Below, one piece after another: positions 11,162-19,778 of a DNA stretch of 64,000 nt. Location of the stretch: NCBI RefSeq assembly GCF_900107045.1, contig NZ_FNON01000010.1, positions 1-64,000 of the forward strand, written 5' to 3'. Position 1 is the stretch's first letter; the number at the start of each line of letters is the position of its first letter. The stretch comes from Amycolatopsis xylanica (lineage in GTDB: Bacteria; Actinomycetota; Actinomycetes; Mycobacteriales; Pseudonocardiaceae). The translations under genes were made by a program, and so were the position numbers. The notes below the pieces were generated by a model that was given only the letters and a program-made list of their open reading frames with translations, was not told where the DNA came from and ran no database searches.

Positions 11162-11461
11162 TCGGGCTGTCGTGGTCGTGGTGTGCGATGGCGGCAGGGA
11201 GGGTGGTCCGGCCGAGATCTTTTGAGCGTTCGGCCTGGGTATTTTGGTTGTTGTGTGGGATATTCGGCCGCTGAGTGGCCGAAAAGCCTGCAGAAGACCA
11301 GACGGGTTTCTGTGCCAGTGCCGGTGGGCCTGGGCGTAGCTTGAGTACGCGGCAGCGGCAATTCCGGTGCTTTAGGGCGCGCGAGGCCTGGGGCCGCTGC
11401 GCCGGAAGTGAGTGAAGAGGATCTGCCTCAGCAGGATGGGCTTCCGTGCTTGCGGCGGGGT
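11162..11461. other. 300-bp stretch without a recognised gene inside the HNH unit
   Basis: Lies between repeat copy A and the 3' end of the HNH gene. Frames on either strand here look like chance openings in GC-rich DNA, without family motifs or start signals. G- and T-rich on the plus strand. No hairpin terminator was recognised. Confidence 0.4.
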
Positions 11462-12724
11462 TCAGGTTCGGGTGGTGTGCATGGTGTTGCGGCGGGGTGT
11501 GCGTGCGGGGTCGATGAACGCCGGTGGAATGAACTCCGGATACCCATCGCTGGCGATCCGCACGTCCCAGTCACTGTTGTGGATCAGCCGGTGATGCTTG
11601 CCGCATACCAGCACGAGATTATCGATTCGGGTTTCCCCGTGATGAGCCCAAAAAACGATGTGGTGGGCCGTGCATTGCTGTGGCGGCGCGTCGCAGCCGG
11701 GGAAGGCGCAGCCACCGTCGCGGATCGCCAGCGCCCGCCGTTGCGCTGGGGTGGCGAGGCGTTGAGCCCGACCGACATCGAGCGGTTCGCCATGCGAGCC
11801 CAAGGTCACGGGGATGACTTTGCAGTCACACGCGAGAATCCGCGCTTCGGTAGCGCTGATATCCCCGACCAAGTCCAAGCAGGCGCGCCCGATGCCGGAC
11901 TTGAGTTCGTCCAGGCCGAGGGTGACCACGACGTGCACGCTGTCTCCGGCTTGGGTGGGGAGTTCGGGGTTGCCCATGCCGACGCGGACGAAGGTGGCGA
12001 ACGCGTCCCCCAGCCGCTCCCACTGAGAGCGCGTGTCGCGGCCTTCTTCTTCGGTGGCGGGGCGGGGTTTGGCGAGTGGGTCCAGGGTTGCTTTCAATCG
12101 GGCGATGGTCTCCGCATCGGTCTTGATCTTTATGCCGTGGGTGCCGTCGCGATGGCTCACGAACCCGAGTTCATGCCGCGGCTCGGCCGGATCCGGGTCT
12201 TTCGGCTCGCGCCCGTCCGGGTCGAGCCGATCCCGCAAGTTCTTCGCCGCGTGGCTGATCTGCCGAGGCCCTGCGGTGCGGGCGAGATTCACCAGAATCT
12301 GCTCACCGGTGTCGCGGTCTTCGGCTGACACTGTGGGTGGGAGTGCGCCGAGGGCGGCGATGATCGGATCCAGCTGCGCTGGTCCCAGATCACCATTCAA
12401 TGCCGCGGCTGCTGCATGTGGTGCGAGCGCTGGAATCCGCGTGCCACCATCCTGGCGGGGGTTGAGCGCGCGGGCGCGGTCGACGCGGGCTTTGGCTTCG
12501 GAGTGCTTGATCTGGACCCAGTCCACCAGCATCCCCGGCACCGTCGCGTAGCCGGTCACCTCCTTCACGCCCCGGGATTCGATCTCGGCGAGGATTTGTC
12601 CTTGCTCGGCCTCCAGGCGCCGTTTCTCTCGTTCGCGGGCGACGTAGGCGAGCAGCAGCGTGTCTTTATCGCAGCGCCACCACTCCGGTGGTGCTGCGGC
12701 GTCGGGGTATTCGGTGCTGATCAT
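11462..12724 (-). CDS. DUF222 / HNH endonuclease (13E12-repeat type)
   Basis: A 420-aa protein of the actinobacterial DUF222 plus HNH class. The N-terminal and central DUF222 region (about 20-330) contains the characteristic EQILVNLARTAGPRQ and LACDCKVIPVTLG stretches. The C-terminal nuclease motif is CAFPGCD...CTAHHIVFWAHHGETRIDNL...CGKHHRLIHN, with a zinc-type Cys pair and HH/N/H residues. Start ATG 12724 follows a GAGTGGA; an in-frame ATG at 12754 is possible. Such genes are often multicopy and mobile-looking, and their role is not settled. Here the gene sits alone between inverted copies of a 165-bp repeat (10996-11161 and 12784-12946). Confidence 0.88.
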   Translation of the reverse strand: MISTEYPDAAAPPEWWRCDKDTLLLAYVAREREKRRLEAEQGQILAEIESRGVKEVTGYATVPGMLVDWVQIKHSEAKARVDRARALNPRQDGGTRIPALAPHAAAAALNGDLGPAQLDPIIAALGALPPTVSAEDRDTGEQILVNLARTAGPRQISHAAKNLRDRLDPDGREPKDPDPAEPRHELGFVSHRDGTHGIKIKTDAETIARLKATLDPLAKPRPATEEEGRDTRSQWERLGDAFATFVRVGMGNPELPTQAGDSVHVVVTLGLDELKSGIGRACLDLVGDISATEARILACDCKVIPVTLGSHGEPLDVGRAQRLATPAQRRALAIRDGGCAFPGCDAPPQQCTAHHIVFWAHHGETRIDNLVLVCGKHHRLIHNSDWDVRIASDGYPEFIPPAFIDPARTPRRNTMHTTRT

Positions 12725-12783
12725 GCATTCCACTCTACGCGCGTTCAGAGTCATATGCCACTAGACACGCCGAGCTGGTCGAC

Positions 12784-12946
12784 CCCAAACCTAAGCAAGC
12801 AGCAAGTACCAGCCGGGGTTTCTGGTGAGCCGCAGCGAAATCTGGCCACCGTGCCCTCGGTCCGTATGGATATTTCCGCGGCGACCCCAAACACCACCCG
12901 ACCCCGGAGCGGAAATGTCCATACGGGATGTCTTTAGATCCAACCC
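12784..12946 (-). repeat. Copy B of the ~165-bp element flanking the HNH gene
   Basis: Inverted relative to copy A (10996-11161). Its internal hairpin has arms 12862-12879 (CCGTATGGATATTTCCGC) and 12909-12926, one mismatch, 29-nt loop; the loop shares CGGGTGGTGTTT (read on the minus strand) with copy A. It lies directly past the stop codon of the minus-strand MocR gene, just as copy A follows the plus-strand gntR gene. It may therefore double as a 3'-end structure. Confidence 0.75.
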
Positions 12947-12959
12947 AGCACCAAAAAAC

Positions 12960-14315
12960 TCAAGTAACCGCGGCGAGAACCTCCACCAAGGTGGCAAGCG
13001 TCCCCGAGAAGGCATGCTTGGCAGGAGCCCCGTACCCAACGATGATGCCGCCTTCACGCTCACCCTGGTCGATCCAGTGCGGCCCGAGTGTCTCCAGATC
13101 GAGCGAGCGACGTCGGGCCTCGGCGAGCACCTCGTCTTCGCAAGGGAGTCGGACGACCAGCTGCAGTCCAGCCGAAATGCCTTGTACAGCAAGGTGATCC
13201 GGCAGCGCCGCGACGACCTGGTCGCGACGGCGCCGGTACTCCGTGCGGCACCGGCGGACGTGCTGGTCGTAGGCGCCGGATTCGAGTAGCTCGGCGAGTA
13301 TCAGCTGATCGACGGCCGAGGGGCGGGCGCCGGATGCGGAAAACGCCGCGAAGACCGGGTCGATCAATGACTGGGGGAGCACCAGCCATGACAGGCGCAG
13401 CGCCGGGGCCAGTGTCTTGCTCGCGGTGCCCGCGTAGACGACGCGTTCCGGTGCGAGTGCTTGCAGGGCGCCGACTTGCTGGCGGTCGAAGCGGAACTCG
13501 CCGTCGTAGTCGTCCTCGATGATCATCGTGCCCGACTTGACCAGTGCCGTTCGGCGAGAGGGCGCCATGGTCACGCCGAGTGGGTAATGGTGCGCTGGTG
13601 TGACCATCACCGCTGGGCTGTCTACTTTGGACACCTGTAACCCGTCGTCGTCGACGGGCACGCCGACCACGAGCTGGCCTGCCGCTGCCACGATGTCGCG
13701 GAACATCCACATCGAGGGGTCTTCGAAGGCCAGCTCGCGGCTGCCGAGGTCGAGCAAAGCGTGGCTCAGAACCGAAATCGCGTGTGTGAAGCCGGCGCAG
13801 ATCAGGATTCGGCCGGGGTCCGCGAGCACGCCCCGGCTGCGACCCAGATAGCGGGCGAGTGCCTCGCGGAGCGCGAGGGTGCCGTAAGGCTCGGAGTAGC
13901 CGAAGAGGTCGGCTGGGGCGCGTTGCAGGACGCGGCGGGTCGCGGAGGACCAGGCGTCGCGGGGGAAGGTGGACAGGTCGGGTCGTCCGGGGCGCAGGGT
14001 CCAGCGGGACTCCGGGGTACCTGGCGGCCGGCGGGGTGGAGGCTGCGGGCGGGCGACGGCGGTGGCCACCCGGGTCGGGGCGCCTTGGCTGATGAGGAGG
14101 TAGCCCTCGGCGGCGAGGTCGGTGTAGACCCTGGTGACGGTGCCGCGGGCGATGCCGAGGTCGTGGGCCAATGCGCGGGTGGATGGGACCGGCGCGCCGG
14201 GGCGCCAGCGGCCGTCGCGGATCGCGGTGCGGATGGCGTCGGCCAGGCCGGTGCGGCCTTCACCAGGGGACCAGCCGAGGTGGACGTCTGGGGAACTGGA
14301 CCACTGATCTGCCAT
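12960..14315 (-). CDS. MocR-family regulator (GntR HTH fused to aminotransferase domain)
   Basis: 451-aa fusion. An N-terminal GntR-type winged helix (about 15-80, RTAIRDGRWRPGAPVPSTRALAHDLGIARGTVTRVY) is followed by a fold-type I aminotransferase domain. The PLP lysine is in YAGTASKTLAPALRLSW. In MocR proteins the aminotransferase domain senses PLP or amino-group ligands rather than catalysing. The ATG at 14315 was chosen because MADQW...PDVHLGW is the usual beginning. The gene is divergent from the AhpD-like gene at 14362, and tandem TGGTCCAGTTC repeats overlap its start. PdxR/GabR-like function is possible but not shown. Confidence 0.88.
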   Translation of the reverse strand: MADQWSSSPDVHLGWSPGEGRTGLADAIRTAIRDGRWRPGAPVPSTRALAHDLGIARGTVTRVYTDLAAEGYLLISQGAPTRVATAVARPQPPPRRPPGTPESRWTLRPGRPDLSTFPRDAWSSATRRVLQRAPADLFGYSEPYGTLALREALARYLGRSRGVLADPGRILICAGFTHAISVLSHALLDLGSRELAFEDPSMWMFRDIVAAAGQLVVGVPVDDDGLQVSKVDSPAVMVTPAHHYPLGVTMAPSRRTALVKSGTMIIEDDYDGEFRFDRQQVGALQALAPERVVYAGTASKTLAPALRLSWLVLPQSLIDPVFAAFSASGARPSAVDQLILAELLESGAYDQHVRRCRTEYRRRRDQVVAALPDHLAVQGISAGLQLVVRLPCEDEVLAEARRRSLDLETLGPHWIDQGEREGGIIVGYGAPAKHAFSGTLATLVEVLAAVT

Positions 14316-14344
14316 AGAACTGGACCATACTCGTGTGCCAGTTT
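14293..14344. promoter_or_regulatory. Direct repeats, candidate MocR operator
   Basis: GAACTGGACCA occurs exactly twice, at 14293-14303 and 14317-14327 (24-bp offset), and an inverted partial copy, CCAGTTT, lies at 14338-14344. Direct repeats of about this size in divergent promoters are typical MocR-family binding sites. The first copy overlaps the 5' codons of the MocR gene, consistent with autoregulation. Confidence 0.5.
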
Positions 14345-14361
14345 GGCGTAGCGTGGATCTT

Positions 14362-14823
14362 GTGAACAAGCGAATCCAACTGACCCCGGGGACGCCCGGT
14401 CCTTACAAAGCGATGCTCGCGCTCAGCGCCGAAGTCCACAGCTACGCCGAAAACGCCGGGCTCGGCAAGCTGACCGTCGAACTCGTGAAGCTCCGTGCGT
14501 CGCAGATGAACGGCTGCGCGTTCTGCCTCGACATGCACAGCCACGAGACGCTCAAACTCGGCGAGGACCCGCGCCGCATCTTCGTGCTCGACGGCTGGCG
14601 CGAGACCGAACTCTTCAGCGACGAGGAGCGCGCGGCGCTCGCGTTGACCGAGGAGATCACCCGGATCGGAGAGACGCAAAGTGTCTCCGACGCGGTCTAT
14701 GCTGAGGCCACCTCGGTGCTGACGGAGGACCAGTACCGTGCGGTCGCGTGGTTGGCCGTGGTCATCAACTCGTTCAACCGGCTGGCCGTGACCAGCCACA
14801 AACCCTTGCCCCGGAAGGCTTAG
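14362..14823 (+). CDS. AhpD-like / carboxymuconolactone decarboxylase family protein
   Basis: 153-aa alpha-helical protein of the alkylhydroperoxidase D/CMD superfamily. The redox motif is CAFCLDMH (about C52 and C55), preceded by ELVKLRASQMNG. Related proteins use this CxxC with a nearby histidine to reduce peroxides or act as a general thiol peroxidase. GTG 14362 (VNKRIQLTPG) was chosen because no family-like sequence lies upstream; a GTG at 14353 is also in frame. Its stop directly abuts the ATG of the next gene, so the two form an operon, and the MocR protein encoded divergently probably controls it. Confidence 0.85.
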   Translation: MNKRIQLTPGTPGPYKAMLALSAEVHSYAENAGLGKLTVELVKLRASQMNGCAFCLDMHSHETLKLGEDPRRIFVLDGWRETELFSDEERAALALTEEITRIGETQSVSDAVYAEATSVLTEDQYRAVAWLAVVINSFNRLAVTSHKPLPRKA

Positions 14824-15558
14824 ATGAACCAGCTTCGCGCTCTGCACGTCCCTGGCAGCCCGCTCATCCTGCCGAACGCCTGGGACGCCGACTCGGCCCG
14901 CCTCGTGGAAGCGGCCGGTTTCCCCGTGGTGGCAACGAGTTCCGCCGCCGTCGCGGCCGTGCTCGGCTACCAGGACGGTCATGACGCGCCCGCGGACGAG
15001 ATGTTCGCTGCCGCGCGCCGGATCGCACGGGCCGTCTCGGTGCCGGTGACCGTGGACGCCGAGGGCGGCTATGGCCTCTCCAGCGCGGAACTGGCCGAGC
15101 GGCTGAAGGACGCGGGTGCGGCGGGCCTGAACTTCGAGGACACCGACCACGCGGGCAGCGGGCTCGTCGAGACCGCCACCCAGGCCGAGCGGATCGCCGC
15201 GCTGCGTGAGGCGTCGCCCGAGCTGGTCATCAACGCCCGTATCGACGTGTTCCTCGGAGCCGAGGACGAGAGCGCCGTGCTGGACGCGGCGATCGAGCGT
15301 GCGCGGGCGTACCTCGAGGCGGGGGCGGACTGCGTGTACCCGATCCTCGCCAAGACACCCGAGGTGCTCGGCGCGTTCGTCCAGGCGGTCAGCCCAGCCG
15401 CGGTCAACGCGACCTACCTCCCGGGCGCGCCGGACTTCGCCGAGCTGGCGAAGCTGGGGGTCGCGCGGATCTCGCTCGGCGGCGGGCTGTGGCATGTGGT
15501 GCAGAGGTTCTTGAAGAACACGCTCGCCGAGCTGGCGGACGGCAAGCTTCCGTATTGA
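14824..15558 (+). CDS. Isocitrate lyase / PEP mutase family protein
   Basis: 244-aa TIM-barrel enzyme of the isocitrate lyase/PEP mutase superfamily, which acts on C-C or C-P bonds of 2-oxo acids. Recognisable stretches are LILPNAWDADSARLVEAAGFPVVATSS near the N-terminus, VTVDAEGGYG (metal-binding acidic loop), GLNFEDTDH and INARIDVFL. The lyase KKCGH-type motif is absent, which argues against a true isocitrate lyase; PEP-mutase-like or oxaloacetate-decarboxylase-like activity is possible. It begins immediately after the AhpD-like stop codon. The substrate is unknown. A long palindrome follows. Confidence 0.8.
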   Translation: MNQLRALHVPGSPLILPNAWDADSARLVEAAGFPVVATSSAAVAAVLGYQDGHDAPADEMFAAARRIARAVSVPVTVDAEGGYGLSSAELAERLKDAGAAGLNFEDTDHAGSGLVETATQAERIAALREASPELVINARIDVFLGAEDESAVLDAAIERARAYLEAGADCVYPILAKTPEVLGAFVQAVSPAAVNATYLPGAPDFAELAKLGVARISLGGGLWHVVQRFLKNTLAELADGKLPY

Positions 15559-15568
15559 GCAAGGACGG

Positions 15569-15621
15569 GATTTAGCGGGCTTTATCCCGGGAAAAGCGCC
15601 CGGGATAAAGCCCGCTAAATC
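15569..15621. terminator. Nested palindromic terminator, GGGATAAAG family (copy 1)
   Basis: Perfect 23-nt arms (15569-15591 and 15599-15621) around a 7-nt AAAAGCG loop, between the convergent genes ending at 15558 and 15683. The inner portion matches copies at 32509-32565 and 49224-49290, but here the outer end reads GATTTAGC instead of GGATAAAGC on both arms, so the change is compensated. Confidence 0.8.
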
Positions 15622-15682
15622 ACAAAGCGGGGTCCTCGACAACCGCCCGGTGTGTCGAGGACCCCGCCATGCACCGCGGGAG

Positions 15683-17290
15683 CTAGTGCGAGATCGCCTT
15701 TTCGGCGCCTGCGCCGGTCAGCGACCGGACCTCCATCTCGGCGTACTTCTTCTCGTTGTGCTCCTTCGACAGGACGGTGCCCAGCCAGCCGAGGAAGAAC
15801 GACACCGGGATCGAGACCAGGCCCGGGTTCTGCAGCGGGAACCAGTGGAAGTCGGCGCCCTTGATCATCGACTTCGCCGTGCCGGACACCGCGGGCGAGA
15901 AGATGATCAGCACGATGGTCACCGCGAGCCCACCGTAGATGCTCCACAGCGCGCCCTGGGTGTTGAACCGCTTCCAGAACAGCGAGTACAGGATCGTCGG
16001 CAGGTTCGCCGACGCCGCGACCGCGAACGCCAGCGCCACCAGGAACGCCACGTTCTGGTCCTTCGCGAAGATGCCGCCGACGATGGCGACCGCGCCGATC
16101 ACCAGCGCGGTGATCCTGGCGACCTTGACCTCCGCGTTGGGGTCCTCGACCTTGCCCTTCTTGATGACGTTGGCGTAGACGTCGTGGGCGAACGAAGCGG
16201 AAGCCGTGATCGTCAGGCCCGCGACCACCGCGAGGATCGTCGCGAACGCGACCGCCGCGATGAAGCCCAGCAGCACCGGGCCACCCAGCGCCTGCGCCAG
16301 CAGCGGGGCGGCGGAGTTCTCGCCACCGGGCGCCTTGGCGATCTTGTCCTTGCCCACCAACGCACCCGCGCCATAGCCGAGCACCAGCGTGAACAGGTAG
16401 AACAGGCCGATCAGGCCGATGGCCCACACCACGGAACGGCGGGCTTCCTTCGCGGTCGGCACCGTGTAGAAGCGCATCAGGACGTGCGGCAGACCGGCCG
16501 TGCCGAGCACCAGCGCGAGACCGAGCGAGAGGAAGTCGACCTTGCTGGTGCCGCTGACGCCGTACTTCAGGCCGGGGCCGAGGATCTTCTCGCCTCCCTT
16601 GCCCACCTTGTCGACCGCGCCCTGCAGCAGGCCGGACAGGTTGAAGCCGTACCGGCCGAGCACCCAGAACGTCATCACGGCCGCGCCGGCGATGAGCAGC
16701 GCCGCCTTGATGATCTGGACCCATGTGGTGCCCTTCATGCCGCCGACCAGCACGTAGATGATCATGACGACACCGACCACCGCGATGACCACGGCCTGGC
16801 CCGCGTTGCTGGAGATGCCCAGCAGCAGCGAAACCAGGATGCCCGCGCCCGCCATCTGGGCCAGCAGGTAGAAGAACGACACCGCGAGCGTCGAGGTCGC
16901 GGCGGCCGCACGGACCGGGCGCTGCCTCATGCGGAACGCCAGCACGTCACCCATGGTGAACTTGCCGGTGTTGCGCAGCAGCTCCGCGACCAGCAGCAAC
17001 GCGACGAGCCACGCGACCAGGAAGCCGATCGAGTACAAGAAGCCGTCGTAGCCGTACACCGCGATGGCGCCCGCGATGCCGAGGAACGAGGCGGCCGAGA
17101 GGTAGTCACCCGCGATGGCGACGCCGTTCTGCGGACCGGTGAACGCGCGGCCCGCGGCGTAGTAGTCCGAAGCGGTCTTGGTGTTGCGGCTGGCGCGGAA
17201 CACGATCACCAGGGTGATCACCACGAACAGGCCGAAGATGCTGATGTTGAGGACGGGGTTGCTGCCCTCTACTCCCGCGGCGAGGTTCAC
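15683..17290 (-). CDS. actP: Sodium:solute symporter, cation acetate symporter type
   Basis: 535-aa multi-pass membrane protein of the SSS family, resembling ActP-type acetate/monocarboxylate permeases. Signature pieces are TASDYYAAGRAFTGPQNGVAIAGDYLSAASFLGIAG near the N-terminus, GTAGLPHVLMRFYTVP in the middle and a run of about 13 hydrophobic helices. The GTG start at 17290 overlaps the stop of the DUF485 gene (GTGA), a pairing seen at most actP loci. It is the last gene of the run from the LytS-like kinase, although the 72-nt gap at 17622-17695 may hold a separate promoter. Confidence 0.9.
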   Translation of the reverse strand: MNLAAGVEGSNPVLNISIFGLFVVITLVIVFRASRNTKTASDYYAAGRAFTGPQNGVAIAGDYLSAASFLGIAGAIAVYGYDGFLYSIGFLVAWLVALLLVAELLRNTGKFTMGDVLAFRMRQRPVRAAAATSTLAVSFFYLLAQMAGAGILVSLLLGISSNAGQAVVIAVVGVVMIIYVLVGGMKGTTWVQIIKAALLIAGAAVMTFWVLGRYGFNLSGLLQGAVDKVGKGGEKILGPGLKYGVSGTSKVDFLSLGLALVLGTAGLPHVLMRFYTVPTAKEARRSVVWAIGLIGLFYLFTLVLGYGAGALVGKDKIAKAPGGENSAAPLLAQALGGPVLLGFIAAVAFATILAVVAGLTITASASFAHDVYANVIKKGKVEDPNAEVKVARITALVIGAVAIVGGIFAKDQNVAFLVALAFAVAASANLPTILYSLFWKRFNTQGALWSIYGGLAVTIVLIIFSPAVSGTAKSMIKGADFHWFPLQNPGLVSIPVSFFLGWLGTVLSKEHNEKKYAEMEVRSLTGAGAEKAISH

Positions 17291-17622
17291 TTGGCCTCTC
17301 CCTCGATGTCGCCGCGGATCTTCTCCGCGATCGGGTCCAGCTTGCGGTTCGCATAGCGCACGTAAAGCGCGGTGATGCCGAACGTGGTGACGAACTGCAG
17401 CAGGCCGAAGACGAGGCCGACGGTGATGTTGCCGACCAGCTTGGTGGCCATGAACTCGTGCGCGTAGTCGGCGACGAGGACGTAGAGCAGGTACCACGCC
17501 AGGAAGGCGACGGTCATCGGGAACACGAAGCGGCGCAGCCGCGAGCGCAGCTGCTGGAACTCGGCGCTGTCATGCACCTTGTCCCAATCCACCTCGGGTT
17601 CCACTTCGATGCGCGCGGTCAT
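17287..17622 (-). CDS. DUF485 small membrane protein (symporter partner)
   Basis: 111-aa protein with two predicted membrane helices (FPMTVAFLAWYLLYVLVADYA and VGLVFGLLQFVTTFGITALYV), matching the DUF485 family. These proteins are nearly always encoded just upstream of ActP-type symporters and probably help their assembly or activity. ATG 17622 was chosen over an upstream in-frame start because AGGAGATCCCCC precedes it. It is translationally coupled to the actP-like gene. Confidence 0.87.
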   Translation of the reverse strand: MTARIEVEPEVDWDKVHDSAEFQQLRSRLRRFVFPMTVAFLAWYLLYVLVADYAHEFMATKLVGNITVGLVFGLLQFVTTFGITALYVRYANRKLDPIAEKIRGDIEGEAK

Positions 17623-17694
17623 GGGGGATCTCCTCGCCACGGTGCGGACTGTGTTCCGCGCCACGTTAGGTAGCCCACACCCGCGGGGGAATGG

Positions 17695-19434
17695 TCAGCG
17701 GTTCAAACGACGTCCGAGGCGACGAACGGTCGACGAACGGTGGATGGCCCCGGTCGAATGGAACGCGGCTGGCGCCCGCTCGTCCAGATGGAGGCGCAGC
17801 ATGGCGGCCGTCGACCAGGTCGGCGCGCGACCCCGTGACGACACCACCACCATCGTCGCGAACGCCAGCGGCACCGACCACGGCGCGGGCTGCGCGACCA
17901 GGATGGCGAGCAGTCCGTCGAGCTTCGGTCCGAAGAGCGTCAGGACAATTGATCCCGAGGATGCCAGCAGTCCCGCCAAAACGCCACAGACGGCACCCGT
18001 TGCGGTGAGCCGGTTCCACCAGATCCCCAGCACCAGCAGCGGGCAGAAGGTGGACGCGGCCACGGTGAAGCCCCAGGTCACCAGTATGCCCGCGTCGAGG
18101 CGCGCGGACTGCAGCGCGAGCAGCACGATCGCCGCGGCCGCCACGATCACCGTCCACCGCAGCCTGCGCAGCCCGCCGGGCATCAGGTCGTGCGCGATCG
18201 CGCCGGAGACCACCAGCAGCAGGCCGAGCGAGGTGGCCAGGAAGGCCGCGAACGCGCCAGCGGTCAGCAGGGTGGTGAACAGCTGCCCGGCCCAGCCGGA
18301 GTCCACTTGGGACGGCAGGGCCACGACCACCGTGTCGGTCACGCCGGACAGGTACAGCTCCGGCACGATGATCCGCCCCAGCACCCCGTAAATGCCAGGG
18401 AACAGGTAGAACACGCTCAGCAGCGCGACGGTGATCGCGGCCGTGCGGCGCGCGGCGCGGCCGTCGGGGCTGGTGTGGAAGCGCATCAGCACGTGGGGCA
18501 GGCCCATGGTGCCGAGCATCGTCGCGATCAGCACGGCCCAGGTGCCGAGCAGCGGGTAGCCCTTGTTGTCGTAGTCGAGCAGCGGGCGCTGCCAGTCCGG
18601 CCCGCCCAGCGGCATGCCGCCCCGCACACCGGGCACCGCCGCGCCCTCGCCGAAGGTCAGCGACTGTCCGGAGTGGACACTCAGGTCTCCCGGCTGCTCG
18701 ACCCGCATGGCGCCGTCGGTGCCGAGCAGCGTCGGCTCGCGGATCTCCAGCGTCGCGTCCAGGCTGAACGAAACCGTTGTCTGTCGCGGGAAGTGGGTGA
18801 ACTCGACCGGGTTGAGCGCTTCGAGCCGCTGCGCCGGGCTCACCTGCAGCAGCAGCCAGATCGCGGGCACGATGAACAGCACCAGCTTGAGCACGAACTG
18901 GAACGCCTGCACGTAGGTCGCCGCGCGCATCCCGCCGAGCGCCAGCGTCGCGCTCACCGCGGTGCCCGCGATCACCACGCCGACCCAGTACGGCGTGCCG
19001 CCGATCGCGTTCAGCACCAAGCCCGCCGTGCGGAACTGGGGCACCAGGTACAGGGTGCCGATGACCAGGACGACCACCGCCGCCAGCCGCCGCAGCGCGG
19101 GCGACGCGAGCCTGGCCTCGGCGAAATCGGGGACCGTCAACGCGCCCGAACGACGCATGGGCGCGGCGACCAGCACCAGCATCGCGATGTACCCGGCGGT
19201 GAACCCGACCGGATACCAGAGCGCGCCCATGCCGTTCTTCACCACGAGCCCGGCGACACCGAGGAACGACGCGGCCGAGAGGTACTCGCCGGACACCGCC
19301 GCCGAGTTGAGCAGTGGCGAGATCCGGCGCGACGCGACCAGGAAGTCCGAGCTGGTGCGCATCGCGGCGACCCCGCGCAGGCCGATCAGCAGCGTGATCA
19401 GCACGACCGGGGCGACCGCGAACACGGCGACCAT
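17695..19434 (-). CDS. Second sodium:solute symporter (monocarboxylate type)
   Basis: 579-aa SSS-family permease with about 13 hydrophobic helices. It has SDFLVASRRISPLLNSAAVSGEYLSAASFLGVAG near the N-terminus and GTMGLPHVLMRFHTSPDGRAA centrally. Between them is a long insert (about residues 205-270, including DATLEIREPTLLGTDGAM and LSVHSGQSL) that looks like an extracytoplasmic loop and is absent from the actP-like neighbour. ATG 19434 overlaps the upstream small-gene stop (ATGA). A paralogous role in acetate, pyruvate or propionate uptake is likely; specificity is unknown. Confidence 0.87.
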   Translation of the reverse strand: MVAVFAVAPVVLITLLIGLRGVAAMRTSSDFLVASRRISPLLNSAAVSGEYLSAASFLGVAGLVVKNGMGALWYPVGFTAGYIAMLVLVAAPMRRSGALTVPDFAEARLASPALRRLAAVVVLVIGTLYLVPQFRTAGLVLNAIGGTPYWVGVVIAGTAVSATLALGGMRAATYVQAFQFVLKLVLFIVPAIWLLLQVSPAQRLEALNPVEFTHFPRQTTVSFSLDATLEIREPTLLGTDGAMRVEQPGDLSVHSGQSLTFGEGAAVPGVRGGMPLGGPDWQRPLLDYDNKGYPLLGTWAVLIATMLGTMGLPHVLMRFHTSPDGRAARRTAAITVALLSVFYLFPGIYGVLGRIIVPELYLSGVTDTVVVALPSQVDSGWAGQLFTTLLTAGAFAAFLATSLGLLLVVSGAIAHDLMPGGLRRLRWTVIVAAAAIVLLALQSARLDAGILVTWGFTVAASTFCPLLVLGIWWNRLTATGAVCGVLAGLLASSGSIVLTLFGPKLDGLLAILVAQPAPWSVPLAFATMVVVSSRGRAPTWSTAAMLRLHLDERAPAAFHSTGAIHRSSTVRRLGRRLNR

Positions 19435-19778
19435 CAGCGGTCCTCGAGCTTCTCGGCGCGCCGGAGCTGGAGTTGCGCGATCGCCGTCATCGCCGGGTAG
19501 GGGAGCACCGCCAGCGTCAGCCAGGACACCGGGATCCCCAGCAGCCGCAGCGAATCCAGCACCGGCCAAAGCGCGAAGACCACCGGCAACCCGAGTATCA
19601 GCGCGAAGATCAGGACCAGCGCGAGCACACCGCGACGGCGTTGCGCGCGGAAGAGTTCGGACGCGCGTTCGGCGTCCGCGGGCGCGAGCACCGGCACCCG
19701 CCAGCGCGCGCGGGCGCGGCGGCGACCGTGTGCCAGCCGGGTCTGCGGGCTCATCACGGTCTGCCGCTTGGTTTTCAA
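19434..19778 (-). CDS. Small two-helix membrane protein between regulator and symporter
   Basis: About 114 aa, or 106 aa if the ATG at 19754 is used. A basic N-terminal half is followed by two hydrophobic segments (GVLALVLIFALILGLPVVFAL and GIPVSWLTLAVLPYPAMTAIA). It occupies the place DUF485 takes beside the actP-like gene and probably serves the same partner role for the second symporter. A TTG at 19778 overlaps the response-regulator stop (TTGA) and suggests coupling. The exact start is uncertain. Confidence 0.75.
   Translation of the reverse strand: MKTKRQTVMSPQTRLAHGRRRARARWRVPVLAPADAERASELFRAQRRRGVLALVLIFALILGLPVVFALWPVLDSLRLLGIPVSWLTLAVLPYPAMTAIAQLQLRRAEKLEDR

Noticed and set aside
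11408..12328. A 306-codon plus-strand frame opposite the HNH gene
   Set aside because: Antisense of a clear DUF222-HNH protein; no family features.
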